64,000 bases of DNA from DASSBQ01 sp040981125 (GCA_040981125.1 JANRMQ010000017.1:1-64000), one strand, 5' to 3'. Numbered from the stretch's first letter, positions 18,362 to 28,264 are shown. Made by a program: numbers and translations. The notes: generated by a model from the letters alone, not told the origin.

Positions 18362-20351
18362 AACCCCGCCCCTCTTCGATCAGTGCCAATGCTTCCATGT
18401 ACCGGGGAGGGATGTGATCGAGAAAACGGGTAGGCTTTGCCAGCAGCATCCCGGAACTCTTGTCGAACACATTGATCGGATACGTGACATACAAATGCCG
18501 TTTGGCCCGGGTAACGGCGACATAGAAGAGCCGCCGCTCTTCTTCCAGCCCCTCATCAGTCCCAAAGGAATACATGGAGGGGAATTTCCCATCGAGAGCC
18601 CAAATGACAAAGACACACTGCCATTCCAGGCCTTTGGCCGAGTGAATCGTCGAGAGAATCAATTGCTCATCGTCCCGATCGGAAGCTTCCACATTGCTCA
18701 CACTGCCGTCAGGCGGTTCGAGAGCCAGGTCACTGAGAAATTCCGCGAGGTCGGCATAGTTCGCCGCCATCGTATGGAGATGTTCAAGATCGCGAATGCG
18801 CCGGGGGTAGTCATCGTGCTGATCCTTGAGAATCGGCAAATAATATTCGTATGCCAGATCGACCAAGGCGGCGGGATTCCCCTCGCGATCCTGCGAGAGT
18901 CGGTCCAGCGCCGCGCCTAACATTCTGAGCCCCATACCCGACCGGCCGCCGGCGGCACCGAGGATCTGTCCAGGCCGGTCCGTCTTCAACAATGCGGCCA
19001 GGAAATCCTGCGCCTTCTTCGGGCCCACTCCTTCAACCAACATGAGAACACGATGCCAGCTGACGGCATCCTGTGGATTATGAACCACCCGCAGATAGGC
19101 CAGCAGATCCTTGACGTGCGCGGCCTCAATGAATTTGATGCCTCCGCGCTTTACAAAAGGCAGCCCTCGCCGAGACAGCTCAATCTCCAGATCAAAAGAA
19201 TGAAAACTGGATCGAAACAGAACCGCGATTTCAGCAAGCGGAACACCCTCCTCGCGAAGTTCGAAGATCTTTTGCGCGACAAACCTCGATTGTGCGTTTT
19301 CCCCTGCCGCTTCCACCAACGAAGGCAGCGGACCGTCCAACTTTCTTGTAAAGAGCTGTTTGGTGTATTTTTCCGAGGCGGCCGCGATGATTTCATTCGC
19401 GAGATTCAAAATCGGCTGCGTGCTGCGATAATTCTCTTCCAATTTATAGACGGTGGCGCCGGGAAACAACGCCGGAAACTCCATGATGTTCCGAAAGGTG
19501 GCCCCGCGAAACGCGTAAATCGATTGCGAGTCGTCGCCGACGACCATGACATTGTCGTGCGTCGCCGCCAGCCGCCGGATCAGTTCGGCCTGCAACCGAT
19601 TCGTATCCTGATATTCATCCACCAGAATGTATCGATATTGGCTGGAGATGGTGCGCCGGATGTCTTCATTCTGCGTCAGCAACTCCCATAACCTTGCCAG
19701 AAGATCGTCGTAATCGAGCAGCTGGCGCTGTCGTTTGGCCTGCTCATACGCCCGCCGTAGTTTGTCCAAGTCTTCCAAATGATCTGCGAAATGCGGAAAC
19801 TCCTCCAGAACGATCTCTTCCAGGCTGCGTAGAGTATTGACGGATTTACTATAGATTTCGGCGATGGTGCCCTTGCGCGGGAACCGCTTTTCCTTATCGT
19901 TCAAACCGAGTTGGGAACGGGTCAATGCGATCAAATCTTCGGCATCCCCGCGATCCAGAATCGTGAACCCGGGGTCGATTCCGGCCGAACGGCCGTATCG
20001 CCGCAGAAGAATATTCCCTGTGGAGTGAAAGGTACCCCCTGCGACTCGCTCACTCTGCGAGCCGATCAGCAGCCCCGCGCGCTCGACCATCTCCTGCGCG
20101 GCCTTTCGCGTAAAGGTCAACAATAGGATCCGGGCCGGGTCAATGCCGGAATCAATGAGATAGGCAACTCGATAGATCAGCGTTCTCGTTTTTCCGCTGC
20201 CGGCTCCAGCGATCACCAACGCGGGTCCGTCGCCCGCTTGAACGGCGGCCGACTGCTGAGCATTAAGTGCCGCCGCATAATCCAGGGAGAGCCGCCGGGG
20301 TGTCTCATGGACCGACTGCTTCAAAATGTAGGGCTTGATGTCTCTATTCAT
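18327..20351 (-). CDS. UvrD/Rep/PcrA-family ATP-dependent DNA helicase
   Basis: A superfamily 1A 3'-5' DNA helicase of 674 residues, close to Rep in length. Motif I AGAGSGKT lies near residue 50. Motif II VDEYQDTN, motif III VGDDSQSIYAFRGA, motif IV ENYRSTQ, motif V TIHSAKGLEW and motif VI VAVTRAKRHLYVTYP are all present. Family roles are DNA repair and clearing of replication blocks. The C-terminus after motif VI is short, without the Tudor-like tail of PcrA. I cannot decide between Rep, UvrD and PcrA. Confidence 0.92.
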   Translation of the reverse strand: MNRDIKPYILKQSVHETPRRLSLDYAAALNAQQSAAVQAGDGPALVIAGAGSGKTRTLIYRVAYLIDSGIDPARILLLTFTRKAAQEMVERAGLLIGSQSERVAGGTFHSTGNILLRRYGRSAGIDPGFTILDRGDAEDLIALTRSQLGLNDKEKRFPRKGTIAEIYSKSVNTLRSLEEIVLEEFPHFADHLEDLDKLRRAYEQAKRQRQLLDYDDLLARLWELLTQNEDIRRTISSQYRYILVDEYQDTNRLQAELIRRLAATHDNVMVVGDDSQSIYAFRGATFRNIMEFPALFPGATVYKLEENYRSTQPILNLANEIIAAASEKYTKQLFTRKLDGPLPSLVEAAGENAQSRFVAQKIFELREEGVPLAEIAVLFRSSFHSFDLEIELSRRGLPFVKRGGIKFIEAAHVKDLLAYLRVVHNPQDAVSWHRVLMLVEGVGPKKAQDFLAALLKTDRPGQILGAAGGRSGMGLRMLGAALDRLSQDREGNPAALVDLAYEYYLPILKDQHDDYPRRIRDLEHLHTMAANYADLAEFLSDLALEPPDGSVSNVEASDRDDEQLILSTIHSAKGLEWQCVFVIWALDGKFPSMYSFGTDEGLEEERRLFYVAVTRAKRHLYVTYPINVFDKSSGMLLAKPTRFLDHIPPRYMEALALIEEGRGYEWGVDHDRYG

Positions 20352-20448
20352 ATCGTTTCATATCGTTGAGCGTACACTGAAAAAACGGCCGCGCTGTATA
20401 CCATACCAATGCGCTCCACGCAATGAAAGCCGAAGGGAACCCGAACTC

Positions 20449-20478
20449 TTGGAGGACCATAATCGACTCGTATATAAT
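20449..20478 (+). promoter_or_regulatory. Putative sigma-70 promoter of the 20500 gene
   Basis: A perfect -10 TATAAT lies at 20473-20478. TTGGAG at 20449-20454 is the best -35, with an 18-base spacer. Transcription would start about 15 bases before the ATG. The -35 matches the consensus poorly. Confidence 0.5.
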
Positions 20479-20499
20479 GCCGGTCACGAAAGGGGATCT

Positions 20500-21342
20500 A
20501 TGACAACCGCAGAAGACACATATGCACAGCCGCTTCAAAACTTGGCCGAACTGATACTGTCCGTGGCGGGAGAGTCGGTCAGCCTGGTCAAACGAAGTGC
20601 GCCCGAGCGCGCGATGAAATTCAAACGCAAAGAGGAATGGACCATTTATTTGGAATTCATGAAAATACTTTTCAATCTGGCAGACCGCGTGTCGATCCTG
20701 CACGTGCCGATAAAAGACCAGCCGGAATTCATGGATAGCCTGGAAGACCGTGTGACCGCGCACCTCAACCAAGTCTTACAACCTGCCCTCGAGGCCGGAT
20801 CCGATCCAACGGAAATCGTGCTGACCATCGGCACGGCGGTCGCCGAAAGCCGGCAGATCTATGAACAATACCGATTCCTGGTGAGTGAAGACAGTCCATC
20901 AAAAAACGAGATGTTCCGAGATTTCGGAGAGCGTATTGCCGAATTGGCGGGGGTCCCGGGCAATCCGCAGCTGACGTCCGCCGCGACACTTTGCGTAAGC
21001 GCAGCCATTCCGGCCATCCAAGCGATTCTTGAAGGACGGCCGGCCGCTGAGACCGCTGATAACAGCCCGATAGGATCAACTGCTCCCGAACCAGGACGAA
21101 CTCCGGAACGGGCCGGAACCGGAAGCGAAATCAAACTCGTGAGCGTGATGTCGAGCGTCCATGGGGAGGAAGTGGAAACTCGCTGGGGTCTCCATCCCCG
21201 CTTCCGTCAAGACCTGAAACAGGATGAAATCCAGCAATTGACCAAACTAATGAACCGAGTGGCGAAAATCCTCGGAGGGCGCTATGCTGCAGTAGCTTTT
21301 TCCGAGGAATGGGCCACCTGGCACAGGACTGGCCATGCATGA
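20500..21342 (+). CDS. Conserved hypothetical protein, 280 residues
   Basis: I do not recognise this family. The start was set at the ATG giving MTTAEDTYAQPLQ, which has AAAGGGG just upstream and follows a perfect TATAAT; the open frame extends 55 codons further upstream but without support. The product is soluble and acidic, with a mostly helical appearance and no signal peptide. An Ala/Pro/Glu-rich linker near 190-215 separates an N-terminal domain from a C-terminal segment (FRQDLKQDEIQQLTKLMNR). It is transcribed away from the helicase. Confidence 0.8.
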   Translation: MTTAEDTYAQPLQNLAELILSVAGESVSLVKRSAPERAMKFKRKEEWTIYLEFMKILFNLADRVSILHVPIKDQPEFMDSLEDRVTAHLNQVLQPALEAGSDPTEIVLTIGTAVAESRQIYEQYRFLVSEDSPSKNEMFRDFGERIAELAGVPGNPQLTSAATLCVSAAIPAIQAILEGRPAAETADNSPIGSTAPEPGRTPERAGTGSEIKLVSVMSSVHGEEVETRWGLHPRFRQDLKQDEIQQLTKLMNRVAKILGGRYAAVAFSEEWATWHRTGHA

Positions 21343-21418
21343 TGCTCAAGATTCCCTTAGAGCTTGAGCCGCATCGACTCCGTCGGAACCAATCCAGCGC
21401 ACTGAGGAGGTGTAGTTA

Positions 21419-23578
21419 GTGCAACAACAGGGGCAGTCTTATCCCGGATCCGAACAGCTTCCTCGCAGTCTGCATCGCCTTGCCGAAGTCGCGCATAATC
21501 TTTGGTGGAGTTGGACACCCGCCGCGCGCATGCTCTTTGAGACGATTGATCCGACCCTCTGGTTTTTAACCTATCATAACCCGGTCAAATTGCTGACCGA
21601 CGTCAAGCCCGAGCGGTTGAGCATTCTTGCGCAAGATCCCCATTTCGTACGCCAGTATTCGGCGGTGTTGCGAGCCTTCGATGAATATATGACGGATACC
21701 AAGACGTGGTTTGCCACGCAGTTCCCGGCCCTGACGAAGTCGCAGATCGCATATTTCTCAGCGGAGTTCGGATTCCATATTTCAATTCCGATTTACAGCG
21801 GAGGGTTGGGCATCCTGGCAGGAGACCACTGCAAAGAGGCCAGCGATCTTGGGATCCCCTTGGTCGGATTGGGATTCATGTATCCTCAAGGATACTTCAA
21901 ACAACGAGTGACGGCCGAAGGTTGGCAAGAAGCGGCCTATGCGCCGTTCAGCCGAGAGGAATCTCCGATCCATCAAGCGATCACGCCCGCAGGCACCTCC
22001 TGTTCAATTCAAGTCGAAATTGGAAACCGCCAAGTCACCGTCCTCGTGTGGCAAGTGCGCGCAGGTCGCATGTCGCTGTATTTAATCGACACCGACCTGC
22101 CGGAGAATTCGCCCGAGGACCGGGCGCTCTCCGCCCGCTTGTACGGGGGCGATCAAGAAACACGCCTCTGCCAGGAAATTCTCCTCGGGATCGGAGGAGT
22201 CCGAGTGTTGCGTGCAATGGGGATCGATCCGTCCGTCTGGCATTCCAACGAAGGTCATTCCGCGTTTCTTACACTCGAACGGCTGCGCGAATACGTCCAG
22301 GCGGGCCATACCCATGCGGAAGCGAACGAACTTGTCAGACAGAGCAGCGTCTTCACCACTCACACGCCGGTCCCTGCGGGACATGATATTTTTCCGTATC
22401 ATTTGATGGATCGGTATTTCCATCGTTACTGGGATCAATTAGGGCTTTCGCGCGAGGAATTTCTCCAATTGGGCGAAACTCCGGAATCAAAAGGTCATGG
22501 GTTCAATATGACGGCCTTGGCCATGCGCTTATCCGCGCATCTAAACGGCGTAAGCCGGGAACACGGCCGCGTATCCCGACGCATGTGGCAACATTTATGG
22601 CCGGGGCTTCCGGAAGATATGGTGCCGATACGCAGCCTCACAAATGGAATTCATACGCCGACATGGATCGCGCCGGAACTCAACGCGCTGTTCGGCCGGT
22701 ATCTCAGCCCTGAATGGGCGGAGCGTGTGGACGATTCCACGATCTGGCAACGTGCGACGGACATTCCCGACGCCGAGTTGTGGGCGACTCGGCAGACAGT
22801 GAAACGAAAATTGATGAGTTTTATTCGCGAACGAGCACGAGGAGGTTGGATCCACGGTCAGCTGCAGAGTTCGCAAGTCCTCGCGCGAGGCACGCTCCTC
22901 GACCCCGAAGCTCTGACCATCGGCTTCGCGCGCCGCTTTGCAACTTACAAGCGCGCTACACTTTTGTTCCGCGATCTGGAGCGGCTGAAGCGATTGTTGC
23001 ACAATCACTGGCGTCCAGTTCAAATCATATTCGCCGGCAAGGCCCATCCGGCGGACGAGCCGGGTCGCTATTTCATCCACGAGGTATTGAGGGTGTGCAA
23101 CGATCATGCGTTAGGAGGGCGGATCGCCTTCCTTGAAGACTACGACATGCACATGGCGAAATATCTCGTGCAGGGTGTCGACATCTGGCTCAACACGCCC
23201 CGTGCTCCGCTGGAAGCAAGCGGGACAAGCGGCCAAAAAGCCGCACTCAATGGGGTCCTCAATCTGAGCGTCCTGGACGGATGGTGGCAAGAAGGCTATA
23301 ACGGGGCGAACGGCTGGGCGATCCAAGCGTCGGCCGACGGCACGGATCCGCAAGTACAGGACGCCTATGACGCGGAGCAGTTGTATCGCTTACTGGAACA
23401 GGAAGTGGTTCCTCTGTTCTATCAGCGTGACTTGGATGGTGTCCCGCGGGGCTGGTTACAGATCGTCAAGGAAAGCATCAAGACTGTCGCGCCGAAGTTC
23501 TGTACAAAGCGCATGGTCAAGCAGTATATGGATTTGATGTATGCTCCGGCCACTACCCGAACGCCCAGCGCTTGGTAA
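21419..23578 (+). CDS. glgP: Alpha-glucan (glycogen/maltodextrin) phosphorylase
   Basis: A GT35-family phosphorylase that releases glucose 1-phosphate from alpha-1,4-glucans using pyridoxal phosphate. The 719-residue product begins with the short-form N-terminal domain (RLAEVAHNLWWSW). The YSGGLGILAGDH glycine-rich segment, HSNEGHSAFLTLER and the C-terminal NTPRAPLEASGTSGQKAALNG segment of the active-site region are conserved. It starts with GTG preceded by GAGGAGG at good spacing. MalQ at 47419-49686 would be its partner in glucan breakdown. Confidence 0.93.
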   Translation: MQQQGQSYPGSEQLPRSLHRLAEVAHNLWWSWTPAARMLFETIDPTLWFLTYHNPVKLLTDVKPERLSILAQDPHFVRQYSAVLRAFDEYMTDTKTWFATQFPALTKSQIAYFSAEFGFHISIPIYSGGLGILAGDHCKEASDLGIPLVGLGFMYPQGYFKQRVTAEGWQEAAYAPFSREESPIHQAITPAGTSCSIQVEIGNRQVTVLVWQVRAGRMSLYLIDTDLPENSPEDRALSARLYGGDQETRLCQEILLGIGGVRVLRAMGIDPSVWHSNEGHSAFLTLERLREYVQAGHTHAEANELVRQSSVFTTHTPVPAGHDIFPYHLMDRYFHRYWDQLGLSREEFLQLGETPESKGHGFNMTALAMRLSAHLNGVSREHGRVSRRMWQHLWPGLPEDMVPIRSLTNGIHTPTWIAPELNALFGRYLSPEWAERVDDSTIWQRATDIPDAELWATRQTVKRKLMSFIRERARGGWIHGQLQSSQVLARGTLLDPEALTIGFARRFATYKRATLLFRDLERLKRLLHNHWRPVQIIFAGKAHPADEPGRYFIHEVLRVCNDHALGGRIAFLEDYDMHMAKYLVQGVDIWLNTPRAPLEASGTSGQKAALNGVLNLSVLDGWWQEGYNGANGWAIQASADGTDPQVQDAYDAEQLYRLLEQEVVPLFYQRDLDGVPRGWLQIVKESIKTVAPKFCTKRMVKQYMDLMYAPATTRTPSAW

Positions 23579-23590
23579 CCGGTCTTACAG

Positions 23591-24988
23591 TTGCTTTATA
23601 AATCTGCACTCACTGGTGTCCGCCTTTCCCGATGCTTACCGGTTCTGATTTTCCTTGGCTTCTTGCTCGCACCCCGCGCTGTGACAGCAGCAACTGCTTA
23701 CCCTGTCGCAGCCGAATCCTCCGCCGCCAAGGCGTTTAATGCAGGTCGATTCGACGAGGTCGTTCGCCAGCTCGAGCAAGAAACCGCGAACCAAAAGGAA
23801 CCTGGAAAGGAGTTGCTGCGCCTGGCCTGCCTAAGCCAGATTCGACTGGGCCGGCCGGAGGAAGCGGCCGCGCTTTACATGCGGCTGTATCCTGTCGGAC
23901 AAGCGGATGATCCCGGGCTATTGCGCGAGTTGGCGCTCAGCACAATTGTCAGTCGTGTGCGGGATCCTCAGGAACATATTCGTATAGCGGCGTACACGGC
24001 GCTCTCCGAAATCGGGGGCGCGGGACTTCTCCCGGTATTAGAAGACGGCCTATTGGATTCCTCGGCGCTGGTGCGGGCCAGGGCGGCGGAAGGAATAGGA
24101 AAAGCGGGAGCGGCAGGCCGATCTGAGGCGCTCAAGCGGGCATTGAGAGATGAAGCGCCGGGCGTGCGCATGGCCGCCATCAATGCACTGGCAGACGCGA
24201 ATGCCCCCGGCATCGCGACACAGCTGGCGGATATCGCCCGTGTCGATCACGGACCCGAATCCATTATTGCGCTGGCAGGACTCTATAAACTGGGACGAGC
24301 GGACGTCCTGTCGGATATCACAAGTGCGGTGACACTGCCTAATCCAGAGGTGCGCATGGCCGCTATCGGGGTATTAGGTCGGCTCCGGCGACCACCAACC
24401 TTGGCCACGCTCAGTCAAGCGGTGTATGATCCGGCCCCGGCGGTTCGTGCCTTTGCGGCCGGCGCGCTTGGCGATTTTGGCAGTCCTGACGGCGTTGCGC
24501 CTCTTACCCATGCACTCGATGATGAACACGCCCGGGTGCGGGGGATCGCCGCCACAAGCCTCGGGCGGCTTGGCGTTTCCGAAACGCGATCGGTCTTACA
24601 ACCTCTTCTCAGGGATCCGGTTGAACAGGTTCGAGCCGGAGCAGTGGAAGGGCTTTTGAGATTAGGCGACACCGGCGCGCTCTTGCTCGCAGCCGATCTT
24701 GCCCGGCATCCCGATCCTTCCGTGAGAGGCGCGATCGCCCAAGCTCTGTCCGCTACGTCGAACCCCAGGGTGCTGCCGTTGCTTGATTCATTGCTTCGCG
24801 ACCAACAGCCCTTGCCGCGATTAATGGCGGCCCGGGCCTTAGGTAGGACGGGTTTGCGAAACGCCATCTCCTCCCTGAAGACCGGGCTTCGCGACACGGA
24901 CGCCGCGGTAAGAATCACGGCGGCGGCAAGTGTGTTTGCACTCTTGGAAAATAAAAGCGGGAAGCGTCCCGGCAAGGGTAAAGGTTAG
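23591..24988 (+). CDS. Exported HEAT-repeat protein
   Basis: A 465-residue protein with an N-terminal signal sequence (hydrophobic core LPVLIFLGFLLAPRAVTA, about residues 16-33). A short TPR-like helical stretch follows, then eight or more HEAT repeats of the PBS-lyase type recognisable by recurring AVRxxAAxALGxLG patterns. It is probably a periplasmic protein-binding scaffold (inference). Translation seems to begin at TTG, without a strong ribosome-binding site, 12 bases after glgP. The product ends with a basic KSGKRPGKGKG tail. Confidence 0.85.
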   Translation: MLYKSALTGVRLSRCLPVLIFLGFLLAPRAVTAATAYPVAAESSAAKAFNAGRFDEVVRQLEQETANQKEPGKELLRLACLSQIRLGRPEEAAALYMRLYPVGQADDPGLLRELALSTIVSRVRDPQEHIRIAAYTALSEIGGAGLLPVLEDGLLDSSALVRARAAEGIGKAGAAGRSEALKRALRDEAPGVRMAAINALADANAPGIATQLADIARVDHGPESIIALAGLYKLGRADVLSDITSAVTLPNPEVRMAAIGVLGRLRRPPTLATLSQAVYDPAPAVRAFAAGALGDFGSPDGVAPLTHALDDEHARVRGIAATSLGRLGVSETRSVLQPLLRDPVEQVRAGAVEGLLRLGDTGALLLAADLARHPDPSVRGAIAQALSATSNPRVLPLLDSLLRDQQPLPRLMAARALGRTGLRNAISSLKTGLRDTDAAVRITAAASVFALLENKSGKRPGKGKG

Positions 24989-24996
24989 GACACAGC

Positions 24997-25428
24997 ATGC
25001 TCAGGTTCTTGGGGATGATCGTGCTTCTTCTCGGTGCTTTCGCGTTAGGATACGCATGGGGTAAGCGTCCACTTGCTGACTTGGAACACACGGTGAAAGA
25101 ACTCTCCCGAAACGTCGTCGATACGACATTGGGAATCGAGCGGGATCTTCGGAGAAGACAAGGACTGATTGACGCCAAAGCCAGAATCGTTCAGGCAAAA
25201 TCCGATCTGGTCAACAGAAATCACGCCACCGCCGCCAAAGAATTGGGGGAAGCCATCGATTCGCTGGAAAACACGGCCCAAGGAGCCAAATCGGTCGATC
25301 CGGTCGCTCAGACAAGAGAACTAGCGAGCAAACTTCGGCAAGTCAGGCTCGAAGTTTCGCAAGGGAAAAAAGGAGCGGCAGGAAGACTTGATGAAATTCA
25401 GAAGGAACTCGATGCACTGCTCAAATAG
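24997..25428 (+). CDS. Single-pass membrane protein with coiled coil
   Basis: A 143-residue protein of unknown family. One transmembrane helix at about residues 4-20 (FLGMIVLLLGAFALGYAWG) is followed by a long charged helical region with heptad-like spacing. It sits 8 bases after the exported HEAT protein and is probably cotranscribed with it. A role with that scaffold in the envelope is inference from position only. Confidence 0.75.
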   Translation: MLRFLGMIVLLLGAFALGYAWGKRPLADLEHTVKELSRNVVDTTLGIERDLRRRQGLIDAKARIVQAKSDLVNRNHATAAKELGEAIDSLENTAQGAKSVDPVAQTRELASKLRQVRLEVSQGKKGAAGRLDEIQKELDALLK

Positions 25429-25439
25429 ATAGAGCGCCA

Positions 25440-26255
25440 TCACACATGGGCCGGCTGTTTTTTCCACTTGGCCAGAATACGTTCGATCCGCATCCGAACT
25501 ACCATGTCACTATCTTTCAGAAGAGGCTTGATGGCCTCTCGACCCCGCTCGTCGCCTATCGCTTCTAATGCCGCGGCCGCAGTAAGTCTTGTAAACCAAT
25601 CCTTATCTTTCAGCATTTCGATAAGCGGGGAAATCGCCTCTACAGACTTGATGCGCCCAAGCCCGAGCACCGCTTGCTTGCGGATCAGTTCATCTTTGTC
25701 CGTGAGCGCTTTAACAAGGTGGGCCACCGCCGGTTCCCCTAATGAAACTAATGCGTCGGTCGCATCATCCTTAAATTCGTCATTGCGCAGCTGCGCCATT
25801 AAGGGTTCAAGTACTCGTTCATCATGGATCTTTCCAAGAGCCGCAATTGCATACTTCCGCACATCCCAATCGCGCAATAGTTTCAGCAATGTTTCGACCG
25901 CCGGCGATCCGATTTGGCCGAGCCCGTCAATCGCAACCTCTCGAACTTGCCAGTCCCCGTCTCGAAGCGCGCGAGCCAACGGCTCTACACAACGTTCATC
26001 GCCCATCTCGCCCAGAGTGATCGCGGCCTCGCGGCGCACGACCCAATCCGGGTCCTTCAGTAAATCGATTTGAATATCGATTTCGTCTTTGACTTGTTCT
26101 TCTTCTAAGGCGACATCCAGATGATCTCCCGCCTGCGGAACAGTCGCCTCCTCCCCGGTCGCGGTGAATTCGTCGGATAATTGATCGGTCAATTTTTCAT
26201 CCGTTGTAGAATCGGATGGCGGTTGTTTATCGATCGGATCGGATTCGTGTGTCAT
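25440..26255 (-). CDS. HEAT-repeat protein, cytoplasmic
   Basis: A 271-residue protein with an acidic, low-complexity N-terminus (residues 1-60) followed by about six PBS-lyase HEAT repeats (DPDWVVRREAAITLGEMGD and similar). No signal peptide is visible. The start MTHESDPID has AGGA 6 bases upstream; the longer open frame begins at a TTG without a ribosome-binding site. Such proteins act as binding scaffolds, but the partner is unknown. It converges on the exported HEAT gene cluster, with 11 bases between the stops. Confidence 0.87.
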   Translation of the reverse strand: MTHESDPIDKQPPSDSTTDEKLTDQLSDEFTATGEEATVPQAGDHLDVALEEEQVKDEIDIQIDLLKDPDWVVRREAAITLGEMGDERCVEPLARALRDGDWQVREVAIDGLGQIGSPAVETLLKLLRDWDVRKYAIAALGKIHDERVLEPLMAQLRNDEFKDDATDALVSLGEPAVAHLVKALTDKDELIRKQAVLGLGRIKSVEAISPLIEMLKDKDWFTRLTAAAALEAIGDERGREAIKPLLKDSDMVVRMRIERILAKWKKQPAHV

Positions 26256-26307
26256 GGACAATCCTTCAGCCAATTGAATTTAACCCAGCATCTTTCATCA
26301 ATGAACT

Positions 26308-26517
26308 TCACCCGGCGGTTTCACTTTTTCCTTCGGCTCCTTTTCCAGCAGCCCGGCCTTTTCTTGCGACCATCGCCCGTCGCTTTCGCTGTAAACGCTT
26401 GAGCCGCTTCTTGAGCTCTCGGAACGACGCATCTCCTGAAGCATGCTCCTTCCGACCCATTGAAATTTTCTTCTTGAGGCGCGCCTCATCTGACTCGGTC
26501 TTGGTCTTCTTCGCCAT
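26308..26517 (-). CDS. Small basic lysine/arginine-rich protein
   Basis: A 69-residue, strongly basic protein beginning MAKKTKTESDEARLKK, with a central ELKKRLKRLQRKRR run. AAGGAG lies 8 bases before the chosen ATG, which supports translation and rejects the longer upstream frame. Such composition fits a nucleic-acid-binding or ribosome-associated protein, but no family is recognised. Confidence 0.65.
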   Translation of the reverse strand: MAKKTKTESDEARLKKKISMGRKEHASGDASFRELKKRLKRLQRKRRAMVARKGRAAGKGAEGKSETAG

Positions 26518-26617
26518 CCGAACTACTCCTTTAACAACCTCTAATAACCTCGACAATCAGCTCAGTCTAGTCAACGGAGTTCTGCACTGTCAACTGAATC
26601 AGCCGGCGCAAATGAAG

Positions 26618-27292
26618 TTATGCCCACATGCGGGTGGGGACTGGGTTAAATGCTGTATGATCACCGGCCGATATGGCCGCATGGCGGCGTTCCCGCCTCT
26701 CATACAAAAGCTCGCGCGGAAAAAGTCGTTCTACGGGAACAGGATTCTGGATTGACCAAAATCCTCGGGAACCTGTCGATCCAGTCCCTCCCTCGAATGC
26801 TTCTCGAAAGGAGATCAAATTGACAGCCGAAACAGGGGGTTGACCTTGTAGGACAGGCATTACGGGGCTGTGTTGACCGACGACTTCCACATGCACGACC
26901 GAAGTCCCGGCGCTCACCATGCCTAATTCCACTGCCGCCGCATGCGAGACATCCAACATCCGACCCGCGACGTAAGGACCTCGATCATTGATGCGAAGGT
27001 GCACCTGCTTTCCATTCACGAGATTTACAACGCGGATCAGGCTGCCGAGAGGCAATTTCCGATGTGCGGCCGTCAAAGCCGTCATATCAAATACTTCCCC
27101 ATTGGCGGCAACCCGACCATGGAACTCCTTCCCATACCAGGAAGCCACTCCACGGTCCTTGATTCCTAAATCCAATGCGATGTCGCCTTTAGCGAGAGAG
27201 GAACATCCGGTGAAAACGAGGCATCCGACCAAACCAAGAACGCCGGAAATCGATTGATGGGCCACCATCGGTCGTTCCATCCGCCACCTCAT
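26618..27292 (-). CDS. rlpA: Septal ring lytic transglycosylase RlpA-type lipoprotein
   Basis: RlpA-family proteins have a double-psi beta-barrel domain and in some species cleave peptidoglycan lacking stem peptides. A lipobox (FTGC) near residue 30 marks an envelope lipoprotein. The diagnostic run is present in order: GVASWYGKEFHGRVAANGEVFDM, TAAHRKLPLGS and INDRGPYVAGRMLDVSHAAA. The product has 224 residues and no SPOR domain. A later ATG (MERPM or MVAHQ) may be the true start. Confidence 0.9.
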   Translation of the reverse strand: MRWRMERPMVAHQSISGVLGLVGCLVFTGCSSLAKGDIALDLGIKDRGVASWYGKEFHGRVAANGEVFDMTALTAAHRKLPLGSLIRVVNLVNGKQVHLRINDRGPYVAGRMLDVSHAAAVELGMVSAGTSVVHVEVVGQHSPVMPVLQGQPPVSAVNLISFREAFEGGTGSTGSRGFWSIQNPVPVERLFPRELLYERRERRHAAISAGDHTAFNPVPTRMWA

Positions 27293-27604
27293 CCTTTGAT
27301 TGTTCAGAAGCGATCACAACGGCATGTCAACCGAACACCTTCAGCAGATGAAACGCTATAAAGTGCCCGGAATCCCAACAATACCGTGACTGTAGCGGGC
27401 CCGCCCTACTTCTGTATCCAGTAAATCAAACGATAGGCAGAGTGGTCAGAATGGAGAGTCTCTTATCCGTCATTTTCCCCACTGTGTTCGTATATAAAGG
27501 ATGGACGGGGTCATCGTCAATCGGTATTCGCCGGACCCACGGAAGCGCCACCCTTTACTGCCTGCGGGATCAAGGTCTTCCATCTCAGTTTCTGAGTCAG
27601 CACA
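27293..27604. other. 312-base intergenic stretch without a supported gene
   Basis: It lies between rlpA and the next minus-strand lipoprotein gene. It contains a 10-bp palindrome GCGGGCCCGC near 27395 and a TATATAAA-like sequence near 27491. Plus-strand open frames of about 67 codons have no ribosome-binding site or recognisable protein content. It probably holds the rlpA promoter. Confidence 0.5.
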
Positions 27605-28264
27605 TCAGCGAAACCGCAGAGCCCGATCCTCAAACTTGGTATTGAGTACGAATCGTTCGAAATTCTTCTCCAACACTTCCGATAAGATTTCCGCCCCATC
27701 CTGAGGTTGGAACCAGAAAATGTTCTTGTGCTCGCCGGAGTGAGCGACGGTATCCGTGATGGAGCTCTCATCCGCGCGATTCTTGGCCTGGATGGCCAAT
27801 TTGCTCCTCGCGTTGACATCGGTAAAGCCGAATCCACCCTTGGCGTCAACGTTTAGATCGAGAATTTTTCCTGAAAGAACGATATCCGGTCCATCACCGT
27901 TAGACGACGGCGCGGTTTTCGAATATTGAACCTGCCATCCCTTCCTCTTCAAATAGTCTGCAAGGGCTTGGGCGGTTTCTTCTCCTGCACTCCCGCTCGG
28001 CGCGGTGAAATAGCTTTCGCCTCCCCAGAATGAGCTGCGACTTCCCATTTTTGTAGGATCGGTGCGTCCGTCTTCAAAAGGCACCACGCTGACCCGTGGC
28101 CCAGCCATGCTCTTCACGGCCGCATTGTTGCTCGCCCCATCCTTGGGTTTTGCAACCAAATTGACCGGAATGGTGTCGCCGCGTCCCGCACAGCCTCCCA
28201 ATAGCATAATCGCCGCAGCAAGACACGCGGCGCACTTCCCTACTACCATCTCATCTCGCCTCAT
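27605..28264 (-). CDS. Putative lipoprotein, YajG-like layout
   Basis: A 219-residue protein with an N-terminal signal and a lipobox (LLGGC) near residues 21-25. After it come VSVVPFEDGRTD and GEETAQALADYLKRKGWQV, a layout typical of lipoproteins of the YajG/CsgG-like broad group that act at the outer membrane. The family call is weak. The start is uncertain between three in-frame ATGs within six codons. Confidence 0.7.
   Translation of the reverse strand: MRRDEMVVGKCAACLAAAIMLLGGCAGRGDTIPVNLVAKPKDGASNNAAVKSMAGPRVSVVPFEDGRTDPTKMGSRSSFWGGESYFTAPSGSAGEETAQALADYLKRKGWQVQYSKTAPSSNGDGPDIVLSGKILDLNVDAKGGFGFTDVNARSKLAIQAKNRADESSITDTVAHSGEHKNIFWFQPQDGAEILSEVLEKNFERFVLNTKFEDRALRFR

Noticed and set aside
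27442..27704. Plus-strand frames of 67 codons
   Set aside because: No ribosome-binding site, no recognisable content, partly antisense to the lipoprotein gene at 27605.
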